A stretch of DNA of 42,576 nt, taken from Caldifarciminota bacterium (lineage in GTDB: Bacteria; Hydrothermota; Hydrothermia; LBFQ01). The notes beneath the pieces were generated by a model. It worked only from the letters and a program-made list of their open reading frames with translations. It was not told the origin of the DNA and did no database searches. Position 1 is the stretch's first letter. The number at the start of each line of letters is the position of its first letter. The stretch lies in the NCBI GenBank assembly GCA_015490465.1, contig WFXS01000056.1, positions 1-42,576 of the forward strand. Reading direction: 5' to 3'. A program made the translations under genes and the position numbers. This document shows, piece after piece, positions 31,815-40,088 of this stretch.

Positions 31815-34730
31815 TTACCTCTTTACTACCTTGAGAATACGCCTCTCGCCCCTGATTCTAAGGACGTACATGTACACTCCCCTCGGCAGACCCTTGAGGG
31901 TAGCCTTAACGAAGCCTTTACCACGGCTCAGGGTAGGATTTACCCGTCTGCCGGCAACGTTGTAGGCCTCCACCTTCACCCTATCCGCACCGTATATCAC
32001 CACCTCGTCTCCGGATACGGCTATCCGTACGGGTACCTCACCACTCTCCCCGGCAGATAGTAGGTGGCTCAGGTACATCCCGGCAAAGAGGGTATCGGTA
32101 CGGGCGACCTCGTACGCCCGACCGTCGTACCTTGACACTACGGCGTGGAGGCGGGTCCCGGAGTACGTGGCCATGGGCTGGAGGGAGACGTAATCCATGT
32201 ACCCGTTACTCTCCCCCATATCAACCGGTGAACTCCACGAGGATCCGTCCAGATAGGAGACTCTCAGTACCCGACATATATCGCACCAGTCGTCCCCCTT
32301 CACCCTCACCCATCCGACGAAGGGATAACTGGCCGTGGGAGCGAAGGCGGAGTCGTCAAGGGTAGTCTCGGGGGACCATGTACTGGAGACGGTGGCGTAG
32401 TACCGGGCTTTGACCTCCCTGTCCCTGAGGTAGGAGAGTATAACCGTGTCCGTACCGTTGGAGGATACGGAGGGGGCTTCACCCTCGCTCAGGCCCATAA
32501 CCGGCGCCCATCCCGATAGGTCCCTGTAGGTGTACCGGACGGTGTCCCTGCACGTCCACACTACGAAGGGGCGGTCCGTGTTGGTCAGGGTTATGGAAGG
32601 GCCCCCATAAGGGGAGTAGGCGGGTAAGGTCCTTATCGGCGGAACCCCTCCGCACCTGTCCAGGACCTGCCACCTTACGCTCCCGGCGTCCCCCTTGTAG
32701 AACTTGCCGTAGAGAAGCCTGCTACCGGTGGTCAACCCCTTAACCTCAAAGACAACGTGTACGGTGTCGTGGGGGTCTATCGTCAGGGAGGGGGCCTTCG
32801 GCCTCTCTATGGCCGAACTCCTGAATAGAGTCGTATTATCCGTCCACGAGTAGTAATCCGCACCTCCGCAGTTGAACCTCACCTCCCTCCCACTCGTCCA
32901 CACGGCGCATACCTCTCCGGAGGGACTGAAGGCCACGGCCGGGTCTCCTCCCCTGTCCACGGGATAGGCCGGATCCCACCTCCACGGAGGTGCAACCGTA
33001 CTCGTATGGTAGACGTACCCCCTGGACGTGTACACCATGTGGAGCCTCCCTCCCCCGTACGCCAGCTTCGGAGATGTGGACGGCCCCGTCGCTATACTGT
33101 CGTCGCTCTGGACGTAGTTGACGTACACCTCCGCCACCATGTTCGGCCCCACCCCTCCCTCCTTACGGATGTTCCTGATGGCTATGTGCGTGGCTATGTT
33201 CTGGGGAACGTTTAACTCCTGCGCCTCATCCCACCACAGGTGGCCGGCATAGATCGTATCTTTACGGCTTGGATCCTCCGGGTCTGGGCGTATTATCGTG
33301 TCCGTAATACATGCCCCCGGTAGCCATACACCGCTGTCCTCAAAGCACGAATCTCCGGGAAAAGTGACGTAGTAGGCCTGAAGGTCGTTGTAGGCGTCGG
33401 ATGAGGGGTTGGAGAGGTGGTCAAATACGGTCTTGTTCTCCTCGTTGAAGAAGTCGTAGGGTGAGGCGTACCCGTAGGAAGCGTCCCCTATGCTCTTACG
33501 GACGTAGTAGGAATAACAGGCCGGGACGTACACCGTGTCCAGCCCAAAGTCAAGGTTGTCGTACCCCCTCTCCGGATCCTCCCCGTAATCCTTACCCCTG
33601 TAGTCCCACATACCAAAGGCACTTTCAAGGTCTTCCTTCTTCTTCTTCTCCGAGACGTAACTCATCGGGTAATTCTCCCGTATGTGCCATATCAGAAGGC
33701 CTTCCCCCCTGAAGACATCCTCAACCCTTGAAAGTTTCTGGTGGTTGGTTATAAGAAAGTACTCCCGCGATGAAATGGGAATGTGGTATATTTTGCCCGT
33801 AGTAGCGTGATCCTCAAAGACGTAGGTACCGGAGGAGGTTATGCTCACGATTTTGACCCTGCGATAGTACCCCTCCCGTTGCATCACGATCTTGTCGTAT
33901 GGACTTGATGGCCGGGGTAAGACCGTAGCAGTCGGGACCACCTGAGAGTAGTGTCCCACGGATAGGGACCGTATGGCCGGGTTGGAAAGACGACAACTCT
34001 CCCAATTAAGGCTGTCGTTGGAATTACGGTCGTACTTGCTTCCCACACACAGGATCTGGAACCACTCGTACAGGGGCATAGATACCGCCCTATAGTACGG
34101 TACTACATTCGTGATATTATCCGGCGCCCCATATCCCAGAGTTATTCCGGAGCTTCTTACTATCCTCACAAAGGAAGAGCCACAGACATCGTTCGTATAG
34201 TAGGCGGCCACGGGTAGATTGAGGGCAGGTTCCCCGAACCTGTAAATCGGCACTGTCATCAGGATTGAAGCGTTATCTACAACGCAGTCCCCGTCAAGGT
34301 CGTAGTCATTGAAATCAACGACGCTATCCAGTTTGCGTAAGACCTCATACTCGTAGTAATCCACCTGAAAAGTGTCGTTCCTGAATACATCCTCACTATC
34401 CACCAGTATGATCCCGTCAAACCCCGGATTCACCTCACCCGCTACTACGTACTGGCCGTAGGAGTCGTAATAGACATATGCGGAATAGCTCCTGTAGTAC
34501 TGGGGTAGATCCAGATCCGCCCTATTAAACGGCCACGGTACGAGAATGCGGCGGGACCACGCGGGGATATGCGTGGGTCGGCTCCCCCATATCTCCCTGA
34601 TACTGCCGAGTACGTACATCGCATGGATGGTGTCGTTCGCTCCCTGACAGTACGGAAGGGCAACGTTCCCATCACTACCGTGTATAACATCAAACGTGGA
34701 AAAGGGATAGTAAACCAAAACCCACATCAT
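31815..34730 (-). CDS. M6 metalloprotease-like exoprotein with lost zinc motif
   Basis: The first 400 or so of 971 residues follow the M6 (immune inhibitor A-like) family: VVDFNDYDLDGDCVVDNASI corresponds to the DF.QYDNDGDG..D segment, and EYFLITNHQ...GEGLLIWHI to the usual region after the active site. Where M6 enzymes have HEFGHxLGLPDLYDR, this protein has YEWFQILCVGSKYDR (221-235): Glu222 is kept but both zinc histidines are Tyr and Gln. It should be inactive as a protease. The rest is beta-rich, perhaps a propeller, with a sorting tail LPRGVYMYVLRIRG...KVVKR. A ribosome site GGGAGG precedes the ATG, four bases after the upstream gene. Confidence 0.78.
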   Translation of the reverse strand: MMWVLVYYPFSTFDVIHGSDGNVALPYCQGANDTIHAMYVLGSIREIWGSRPTHIPAWSRRILVPWPFNRADLDLPQYYRSYSAYVYYDSYGQYVVAGEVNPGFDGIILVDSEDVFRNDTFQVDYYEYEVLRKLDSVVDFNDYDLDGDCVVDNASILMTVPIYRFGEPALNLPVAAYYTNDVCGSSFVRIVRSSGITLGYGAPDNITNVVPYYRAVSMPLYEWFQILCVGSKYDRNSNDSLNWESCRLSNPAIRSLSVGHYSQVVPTATVLPRPSSPYDKIVMQREGYYRRVKIVSITSSGTYVFEDHATTGKIYHIPISSREYFLITNHQKLSRVEDVFRGEGLLIWHIRENYPMSYVSEKKKKEDLESAFGMWDYRGKDYGEDPERGYDNLDFGLDTVYVPACYSYYVRKSIGDASYGYASPYDFFNEENKTVFDHLSNPSSDAYNDLQAYYVTFPGDSCFEDSGVWLPGACITDTIIRPDPEDPSRKDTIYAGHLWWDEAQELNVPQNIATHIAIRNIRKEGGVGPNMVAEVYVNYVQSDDSIATGPSTSPKLAYGGGRLHMVYTSRGYVYHTSTVAPPWRWDPAYPVDRGGDPAVAFSPSGEVCAVWTSGREVRFNCGGADYYSWTDNTTLFRSSAIERPKAPSLTIDPHDTVHVVFEVKGLTTGSRLLYGKFYKGDAGSVRWQVLDRCGGVPPIRTLPAYSPYGGPSITLTNTDRPFVVWTCRDTVRYTYRDLSGWAPVMGLSEGEAPSVSSNGTDTVILSYLRDREVKARYYATVSSTWSPETTLDDSAFAPTASYPFVGWVRVKGDDWCDICRVLRVSYLDGSSWSSPVDMGESNGYMDYVSLQPMATYSGTRLHAVVSRYDGRAYEVARTDTLFAGMYLSHLLSAGESGEVPVRIAVSGDEVVIYGADRVKVEAYNVAGRRVNPTLSRGKGFVKATLKGLPRGVYMYVLRIRGERRILKVVKR

Positions 34731-34734
34731 GTTT

Positions 34735-36141
34735 TTACCTCCCTATAACTTTTCTAACACCCTTTCTACCCACCACGAAGAAGACCCCACGGCCAAGGCG
34801 GACCTTGTCGTACTCACCCACGTACACCAGCCTCCCGGAGGCGTCGTATACCCTGACCACACCTTCAACTATATCCTCGTACTTTGGCATCTCAGCGATA
34901 CCCACCCTCTCAGGTCTCACCCTCAGTGCTATGAGGTCGTAGTCCGACGTATCCGTACTGAAAGAGTTGCTGTAGCCAGTTATCAGCAGATCCAACGAGT
35001 CTCCATATACGAACCTGACCCCTGCCCCCACGTCTGTGCGAGCGAAGTCGTAGAAGCCCCAGCCCGATCTGGAAGCGTACAGGAGGATCCCGCTGTTGTT
35101 CGTCGTGTCTGCAAATTCCGCATAGGGTTCTGTCGTGTCGTTGAGGTTAAGAAGGCCCGTTGAATAATAATAATCCGGATCCGATCTATAGGCAAGTTTC
35201 CCCATAAACCCAACATGAACAAATCCCGTATCACCGAAGATGGAGGACAGTACCCCGTGATCGTAAGAACGGTCCAGGTACCATACAGAACTACCAAAGC
35301 GTGGACCACCGCTCATCAACCCAAGAGGTTCAGGGGCGTCTATGTAATGCACGCTGCCATAAGCGTGTTCAAGGTTCCATCCGGGTTCAACGTACACGGA
35401 CATCGCCACACCGTAGAAGGTGCCGGGGATATAGGGTGATGCGTAAAGATAAGCACTATCAACGTAAGAAACCGAGGTGTCTAACAGAAAACCGAGAGCG
35501 TAGAAGTAGGGCAGGACGCCTTCAAAACTGTACTCATAAGGCACTCCCTTACCCACGACCACAACCTTCCTGTCTTCCCTGACAGCCACACCGTACAACA
35601 ACTCGTACGTGGCATCTGGTATGTTCACTATCACAGCCTTCACGCTGTCCCCACCAATTGGATCTATCCCGATAACGTACCCTACGTAAGACGTGTCCCA
35701 GCTGAACCTCTTGAATCCCACCCCCCACACGATACCCCTCAAAGTGTCGTACACGGCACCGTACAAACCCTCCTCCTCACCCGCTACACCGTACGTAGTG
35801 TCCCACACTACGTTACCGAACGTATCCACCTTTACCACATGGATGTCCCTATTGCCTACGGGTCCCCTCCATCCCACCACGATGTAGCCGTCGGAAACCT
35901 TCGCAACGTCCCTCGCCACTTCGTCAACACCACTCTGACCGTGTACCGTAGCCCATAGCAGATTACCGATAGTGTCAACTTCGGCTATGAAGAAGTCTTT
36001 GTCCCCGTTTTCAGTCGTGTAGCCCACGGTTATCAGACCTGAGCTGGATCCTACTCCCCTGAACACTTTCTGCTCCCCAGTACGGGGATACACCCTGAAC
36101 CATAAGGTGTCAGATAACTGCGTAAACAGAACTATCATCAT
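34735..36141 (-). CDS. Secreted beta-propeller-like protein with sorting tail
   Basis: This 468-residue exoprotein has repeats of the type GDKDFFIAEVDTIGNLLWA and GNRDIHVVKVDTFGNVVWDT, as in delta-60/propeller proteins that list signals of variable function, and a tail VRVYDASGRLVYVG...GRGVFFVVGRKG ending KVIGR. I start it at the first ATG of the pair at 36141 because TATAAT lies nine bases upstream. The ORF track uses TTG 36177, which would add RRVKPP and give a longer, more ordinary signal, so the start is not certain. It forms an operon with the pseudo-M6 gene. Confidence 0.75.
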   Translation of the reverse strand: MMIVLFTQLSDTLWFRVYPRTGEQKVFRGVGSSSGLITVGYTTENGDKDFFIAEVDTIGNLLWATVHGQSGVDEVARDVAKVSDGYIVVGWRGPVGNRDIHVVKVDTFGNVVWDTTYGVAGEEEGLYGAVYDTLRGIVWGVGFKRFSWDTSYVGYVIGIDPIGGDSVKAVIVNIPDATYELLYGVAVREDRKVVVVGKGVPYEYSFEGVLPYFYALGFLLDTSVSYVDSAYLYASPYIPGTFYGVAMSVYVEPGWNLEHAYGSVHYIDAPEPLGLMSGGPRFGSSVWYLDRSYDHGVLSSIFGDTGFVHVGFMGKLAYRSDPDYYYSTGLLNLNDTTEPYAEFADTTNNSGILLYASRSGWGFYDFARTDVGAGVRFVYGDSLDLLITGYSNSFSTDTSDYDLIALRVRPERVGIAEMPKYEDIVEGVVRVYDASGRLVYVGEYDKVRLGRGVFFVVGRKGVRKVIGR

Positions 36142-36150
36142 AACGGGTAA

Positions 36151-36156
36151 ATTATA
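36151..36156 (-). promoter_or_regulatory. -10 hexamer TATAAT of the propeller/pseudo-M6 operon
   Basis: TATAAT ends 9 bases before the ATG at 36141. Confidence 0.5.
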
Positions 36157-36276
36157 CGGGGGTTTTACCCTCCTCAAGGGACACTACCACCAATTCATCT
36201 TTAAGGCACGTGCGGGTTGAAGCCATCCCTTCGGTTATCATGGGAAATGGGATACGGCGCACATCTCCTTCCCGCA

Positions 36277-36282
36277 TATAAT
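36277..36282 (+). promoter_or_regulatory. -10 hexamer TATAAT of purC
   Basis: TATAAT is only 5 bases before the ATG at 36288, so the transcript can hardly have a leader. It is the clearest leaderless case in the window. Confidence 0.65.
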
Positions 36283-36287
36283 ACCTT

Positions 36288-36983
36288 ATGCACCTGCTTT
36301 ACGAAGGGAAGTCCAAGCGCATATACGAGGTTGATGATAGGACGGTTTTCGTTGAGTTCAAGGACGACGTCACCGCCTTCAACGGCCAGAAGAAGGCTTC
36401 GCCGCCGGGCAAGGGGGACGTAACCGCTCGCATATCAACCCTCCTCTTTGAGTACCTCAAGAAAAACGGGATACCCACCCATTACGTCCGTCCCGGGGAA
36501 AAGGGCTTTTACGCCCTCAAGGTGAGGATCCTGCCCGTTGAGGTGGTCGTACGGAACGTGGCCACAGGGAGCATAGTCAAACGGCTCGGTCTGGAGAAGG
36601 GAAAGGAACTGTCCCCTCCCCTCGTTGAGTACTTCTACAAGAACGACGACCTCGGCGACCCCATGGTGTGCGAGGGCCACATAACCTACTTCGGCTGGGC
36701 CACGGAGGAGGAGTTGAGGAAGATGAAGGACCTATCCCTGAAGGCTACGGCTCTGCTTACGGAACTCTTCAAAAGGGCGGGGCTAAGGCTCATAGATATA
36801 AAGTACGAGTTCGGGTACGACCCCGACGGTAACCTCGTTCTGGCCGACGAGATCAGCCCGGACACCTCCCGTATATGGGACGATGAGGGCAGGTCCTACG
36901 ACAAAGACGTCTTCCGCAAAGACCTGGGAGACATAGTTGAGGCCTACGAGGAGGTTTACCGCAGACTTCGGGCAGTGGTTTAA
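36288..36983 (+). CDS. purC: Phosphoribosylaminoimidazole-succinocarboxamide synthase (SAICAR synthase)
   Basis: This 231-residue protein has all PurC landmarks: LLYEGKSKRIYEVDD, FKDDVTAFNGQKKASPPGKG, VEVVVRNVATGSIVKRLG, PPLVEYFYKNDDLGDPM, IDIKYEFGYDPDGNLVLADE and ISPDTSRIWD. It joins aspartate to CAIR with ATP in purine synthesis. The length is standard for the short bacterial form. No other pur gene is adjacent. The next gene (hydratase) has its own promoter. Confidence 0.97.
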   Translation: MHLLYEGKSKRIYEVDDRTVFVEFKDDVTAFNGQKKASPPGKGDVTARISTLLFEYLKKNGIPTHYVRPGEKGFYALKVRILPVEVVVRNVATGSIVKRLGLEKGKELSPPLVEYFYKNDDLGDPMVCEGHITYFGWATEEELRKMKDLSLKATALLTELFKRAGLRLIDIKYEFGYDPDGNLVLADEISPDTSRIWDDEGRSYDKDVFRKDLGDIVEAYEEVYRRLRAVV

Positions 36984-36993
36984 CTTTCCTCCG

Positions 36994-36999
36994 TAACAT
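36994..36999 (+). promoter_or_regulatory. -10 hexamer TAACAT of the hydratase gene
   Basis: TAACAT ends 8 bases before the ATG at 37008. Confidence 0.45.
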
Positions 37000-37007
37000 T
37001 CCGGGAT

Positions 37008-37811
37008 ATGGAAACGCTCAAGTACTCCGTAGATGGAGGAGTGGGAAGGCTCGTCCTGAACAGGCCCCACAGGGGGAACGCCTTTAACCGCACGATGCTC
37101 GGCGAACTCCGCTCCCTCCTGAGCGAAATATCAAGAGACGAGGGCCTCCGCGTTCTGGTGATAACGGGCGAAGGGAAGCACTTCTGTGCAGGTGGGGACC
37201 TCAACTGGATGAAGGAGATGGGAAACGCTCCCTACGAGGAGAACTACAGCGACGCCCTCGCCCTCTACGACACCTACAGGGCGCTGGAGGACGTACCCGT
37301 TCCGGTAATATCCCTGGTGAAGGGGGCCGTGAGGGGTGGAGGTATGGGCATAGTGGCAGTGAGCGACGTCGTAATATCCATGGACAACGCCACCTTCTCC
37401 TTTTCGGAGGTTAAACTCGGAATAGTCCCGTCGGTGGTCTCCTCCTTCGCCCTCAGGAGGATAGGCTTCGCGGCGGCCCGCAGGCTATTCCTGACCGGTG
37501 AGGTCTTCGGCCCCGAGCTGGCCAGAGAGATAGGGTTAGTGGACGTGGTGGTACCTAAGGAGAGGTTAGAGGAGGAGGGGGAACGGTTCGTATCCGAGAT
37601 ACTCAAAAACGGACCCAGAGCCGTGAGGCGGACGAAGGAACTCCTGAGGCTATACCGCCCCTTCTCCGGTGAACATTTCCGCCATATAACCGCCCATATA
37701 CTGGCCATGACGAGGGCGAGCGAGGAGGCACAGGAGGGAATGGACGCCTTCCTGAGCAAGAGGGAACCTAAGTGGAGGGGAACCTCCCCTAACGGGACCA
37801 CTGTAAAATAA
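37008..37811 (+). CDS. Enoyl-CoA hydratase/isomerase family, resembles methylglutaconyl-CoA hydratase
   Basis: This 267-residue crotonase-fold protein has GKHFCAGGDLNWMKEM for the first oxyanion-hole strand, GAVRGGGMGIVAVSDVVI for the second, and SEVKLGIVPSVVSSFALRRIG with the conserved Glu. At the position of the second catalytic Glu of classic crotonase (GKSLAME) it has FAAARRLFLTGE, the pattern of LiuC/AUH-type methylglutaconyl-CoA hydratases in leucine or isoprenoid-acid breakdown. The exact substrate cannot be read from sequence alone. Its last codons contain the -10 hexamer of the next gene. Confidence 0.85.
   Translation: METLKYSVDGGVGRLVLNRPHRGNAFNRTMLGELRSLLSEISRDEGLRVLVITGEGKHFCAGGDLNWMKEMGNAPYEENYSDALALYDTYRALEDVPVPVISLVKGAVRGGGMGIVAVSDVVISMDNATFSFSEVKLGIVPSVVSSFALRRIGFAAARRLFLTGEVFGPELAREIGLVDVVVPKERLEEEGERFVSEILKNGPRAVRRTKELLRLYRPFSGEHFRHITAHILAMTRASEEAQEGMDAFLSKREPKWRGTSPNGTTVK
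37804..37809 (+). promoter_or_regulatory. -10 hexamer TAAAAT of the MurG-like gene
   Basis: TAAAAT overlaps the last codons of the hydratase gene and ends 8 bases before the ATG at 37818. Confidence 0.5.
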
Positions 37812-37817
37812 CCTCGG

Positions 37818-38810
37818 ATGGACCTTCTCCTCGTATCGGGAGGCACGGGGGGGCATATCGCCCCGGCTCTATCCGTCCTTGACAGAGCCATAGAGATGGG
37901 TGTGGACGTTGACCTGATACTGGGAGGGTTGAAGGTCAGGATGGGAGTAAACAGGGCGAAGTACGTGTACAGCGCGGGGGAAATAAACCTCAAAAATTTC
38001 GGGAAGATAGTCGGAGGTATATTTCAAACGTTCGGAGACGTGTGGAGGAGCAGGATTATACTGGCATTTGGAGGGTACCCCGTTCTCCCTCCCCTTTTTA
38101 ACGCCGTCCTCCTTCGTAAGAAGTTCTACCTGTTTGAGGGGGACGCCATGCCCGGAAGGGCGAACCGTTTCTTTGAACCCTTCGCTGTTGAGGTACTATG
38201 CGCGTTTAGAAACTCCGTGAGGTTCTACAGGAGAGGGGTCTTCGTCGGTATCCCTATAAGGAAGGATCTGACCCCTATACCGCGGGAGGTGGCCCGTGAG
38301 AGGATGGGTATAAGTACCGACCTGCCGGTCGTGGGCATAATGGGGGGAAGTCAGGGGTCGCAGTTCCTGAACACCCTCGCCCGTAGTCTGGCCGACACCC
38401 GTCGCTACTACGTGGTCGCCCTCGTTGGCAGGAGGGGAGAGGCGGAGGAGGGTCCGAACTACCGTTTCATACCCTTTTTGAGCGATATGAGCAGTTTCTA
38501 CTCCTCCCTTGATGCGATAATCAGCAGAGCGGGGATGAGCAGCATAGGGGAGATAGCCTACTTCCGCGTTCCTTCCCTCTTCATACCCTACCCGTACGCC
38601 GGGGGCCACCAGATCCATAACGCCCTTGACGTGGTGAACTTCGGGGCGGGTGAGATGCTCCTTCAGGAGGAGGCCTCTCTGGACAGGGTGGAGGAGAAGT
38701 TGAGGGTCCTCATAACCCGGCAGAATATATACAGGAACCGTCTGGGGCATTACTTCGTACCGGGGGCGGCGGAGAGGATAGTTGACAGGGTGCTTTTGAG
38801 CGTTAGGTAA
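37818..38810 (+). CDS. murG: MurG-like UDP-N-acetylglucosamine transferase
   Basis: This 330-residue GT-B protein has the MurG landmarks: VSGGTGGHIAPALSVLD at the N terminus, AFGGYPVLPPL, GIPIRKDL, GIMGGSQGSQFLN at the nucleotide-binding site, SRAGMSSIGEIAYFRVPSLFIPYPYAGGHQIHNA (quoted in part). MurG adds GlcNAc to lipid I in peptidoglycan synthesis. It is about 25 residues shorter than usual, and the segment EQN..PG is EGDAMPG here, so two donor/acceptor-site residues are changed. No other mur genes are adjacent, so a MurG paralogue with another acceptor is possible. Confidence 0.82.
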   Translation: MDLLLVSGGTGGHIAPALSVLDRAIEMGVDVDLILGGLKVRMGVNRAKYVYSAGEINLKNFGKIVGGIFQTFGDVWRSRIILAFGGYPVLPPLFNAVLLRKKFYLFEGDAMPGRANRFFEPFAVEVLCAFRNSVRFYRRGVFVGIPIRKDLTPIPREVARERMGISTDLPVVGIMGGSQGSQFLNTLARSLADTRRYYVVALVGRRGEAEEGPNYRFIPFLSDMSSFYSSLDAIISRAGMSSIGEIAYFRVPSLFIPYPYAGGHQIHNALDVVNFGAGEMLLQEEASLDRVEEKLRVLITRQNIYRNRLGHYFVPGAAERIVDRVLLSVR

Positions 38811-38841
38811 ACCCGAGGGTTGCGAAATTTTATTTCGGCCT

Positions 38842-38847
38842 TATAAT
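38842..38847 (+). promoter_or_regulatory. -10 hexamer TATAAT before the decayed exoprotein gene
   Basis: TATAAT ends 8 bases before the ATG at 38856, so this promoter may now drive the lipoprotein operon downstream. Confidence 0.55.
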
Positions 38848-38855
38848 CTTCCTCT

Positions 38856-39351
38856 ATGAGGAGGATAATAGACATTCTTAGCAGGCTCGGGAACTGGAAG
38901 GAGGTCTTCCATCTTCTTCCATCTTCTTCGCATTCCTCTTCGTAGTTTTGGCCTCGCCCCTTAAGGCAGTGGTAGTACCTGCAGAACTGAACTTCCTTCG
39001 GACATGAAAACAATTACAACCGTCATCATAAGCCCAATAAACGGAGCGAATTGCATAATGTTCATGTTTAACGTTTACGCTATAGATAGGGATGGAAACA
39101 TAAGCGGCAGGAGCAACACGGTTATAGACGGATGGTGGGATGAGAGCGTGTGTGGCCCTCCTCCCCTTGCTATATCTGAAGGTCGTGAGAAATCCGGAGA
39201 AATCGTTTATCCGACATCTTCACGTATAAGAGTGTACGATGCTACGGGAAGGCTCATATATAAGGGCGACAGGAGAGGCTTTAAACCCCAAAGAAGGGGA
39301 GTATTCTTCATTTACGAGAACGGCAAGGTTAAAAAGGAGGTTGTAAGATGA
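38856..39351 (+). pseudogene. Decayed exoprotein gene: signal peptide and sorting tail with the middle deleted
   Basis: The start reads MRRIIDILSRLGNWKEVF and then breaks at a tandem 10-bp repeat (TTCCATCTTC twice, 38907-38926). In another frame it continues FAFLFVVLASPLKAVVVPAE, a good signal peptide. Removing both 10-mers restores one frame. That frame ends at a stop near 39004, and the ORF 39004-39351 encodes the end of an Fn3-like domain (FNVYAIDRDGNISGRSNTV) and a sorting tail (IRVYDATGRLIYKG...GVFFIYENGK...EVVR). The middle of the gene is missing. The 3' end overlaps the lipoprotein gene (ATGA). Confidence 0.7.
38907..38926. repeat. Tandem 10-bp duplication TTCCATCTTC x2
   Basis: Two perfect adjacent copies lie in the signal-peptide region of the decayed gene. 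Because 10 is not a multiple of three, the copy number changes the frame: zero or three copies would join the start codon to the hydrophobic frame. Confidence 0.85.
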
Positions 39352-40088
39352 TAAGACGTTCGGCTCTTATTCTGAGTGTTATATCGGCTGGTATGAGTCT
39401 GGGATGTAGCCACGGTACCACACCTCCCATTATGGAGGTCTACAGCATATACGTCTCCAACGACGGTACGGCGATCAATCTCCTGATCTCTGCGCCCTCT
39501 TACTCCGATACCCTTGGCATCCTGTGTAAAGATAACGTCTATTTTGATACCGTGATTGTGGATGAGTCAGTTGATACGATCAGGTACGCCCTTGATAGCA
39601 CCTTTCTGCTTAAGTGCGCCGAACACGACAAAATTTTCCTTCTGGACGGATCTAATAAACTCATTTCTCTATCCTTTTATGGAATTGAATCGGATATCCT
39701 ATCATCCCCATTACGTGTGGTACTCGGTCAGAGAGATACCCTATTTCTTAATGACGACACTTCTGGCTATACCGTAAGGACGAGCGAGTACGTGAAAGTA
39801 CAGAAGTACACCGGTGGTCTGTACGCCCCTCTACCTCCTGAAGGGTACGATACTCTCATCGTTGCCGGCTCTAACGACACTCTAATCGTATGGCAGGACT
39901 ACGACCGCGACGGTGTCTCTGGCTACGATAAGGAGGACATCTTCTGGGTTGTCCTTATCAAAGGTGATTCAGGGACGGTAGATGTAAGAACCATAGCGAG
40001 GAGACCCCTGTCCGAGGACGATCCCCTTGCCTTCACCGGGTACCGCGGCCTTGAACTGTGCTTTAAGTGTATGGAGGGCAAAAGATGA
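39348..40088 (+). CDS. Lipoprotein, 246 residues, unknown
   Basis: The N terminus MIRRSALILSVISAGMSLGC is a lipoprotein signal with lipobox SLGC, so Cys20 should be acylated. The rest is beta-rich with many Asp and Ser and repeated DTLIV/DTVIV strands, ending in a small charged tail. No family recognised. It starts inside the end of the decayed exoprotein gene (ATGA) and its stop overlaps the start of the next exoprotein gene (ATGA), so the three were built as one operon. Confidence 0.78.
   Translation: MIRRSALILSVISAGMSLGCSHGTTPPIMEVYSIYVSNDGTAINLLISAPSYSDTLGILCKDNVYFDTVIVDESVDTIRYALDSTFLLKCAEHDKIFLLDGSNKLISLSFYGIESDILSSPLRVVLGQRDTLFLNDDTSGYTVRTSEYVKVQKYTGGLYAPLPPEGYDTLIVAGSNDTLIVWQDYDRDGVSGYDKEDIFWVVLIKGDSGTVDVRTIARRPLSEDDPLAFTGYRGLELCFKCMEGKR

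Noticed and set aside
36142-36177. TTG start giving MRRVKPPYNLPV before the propeller protein
   Set aside because: It would put TATAAT inside the coding region and has no ribosome site. It is kept as an alternative only because it provides a basic n-region.
38907-38926. Tandem 10-bp repeat as a true phase-variation switch in this genome
   Set aside because: The rest of the gene is missing, so changing the copy number here could not restore a functional product.
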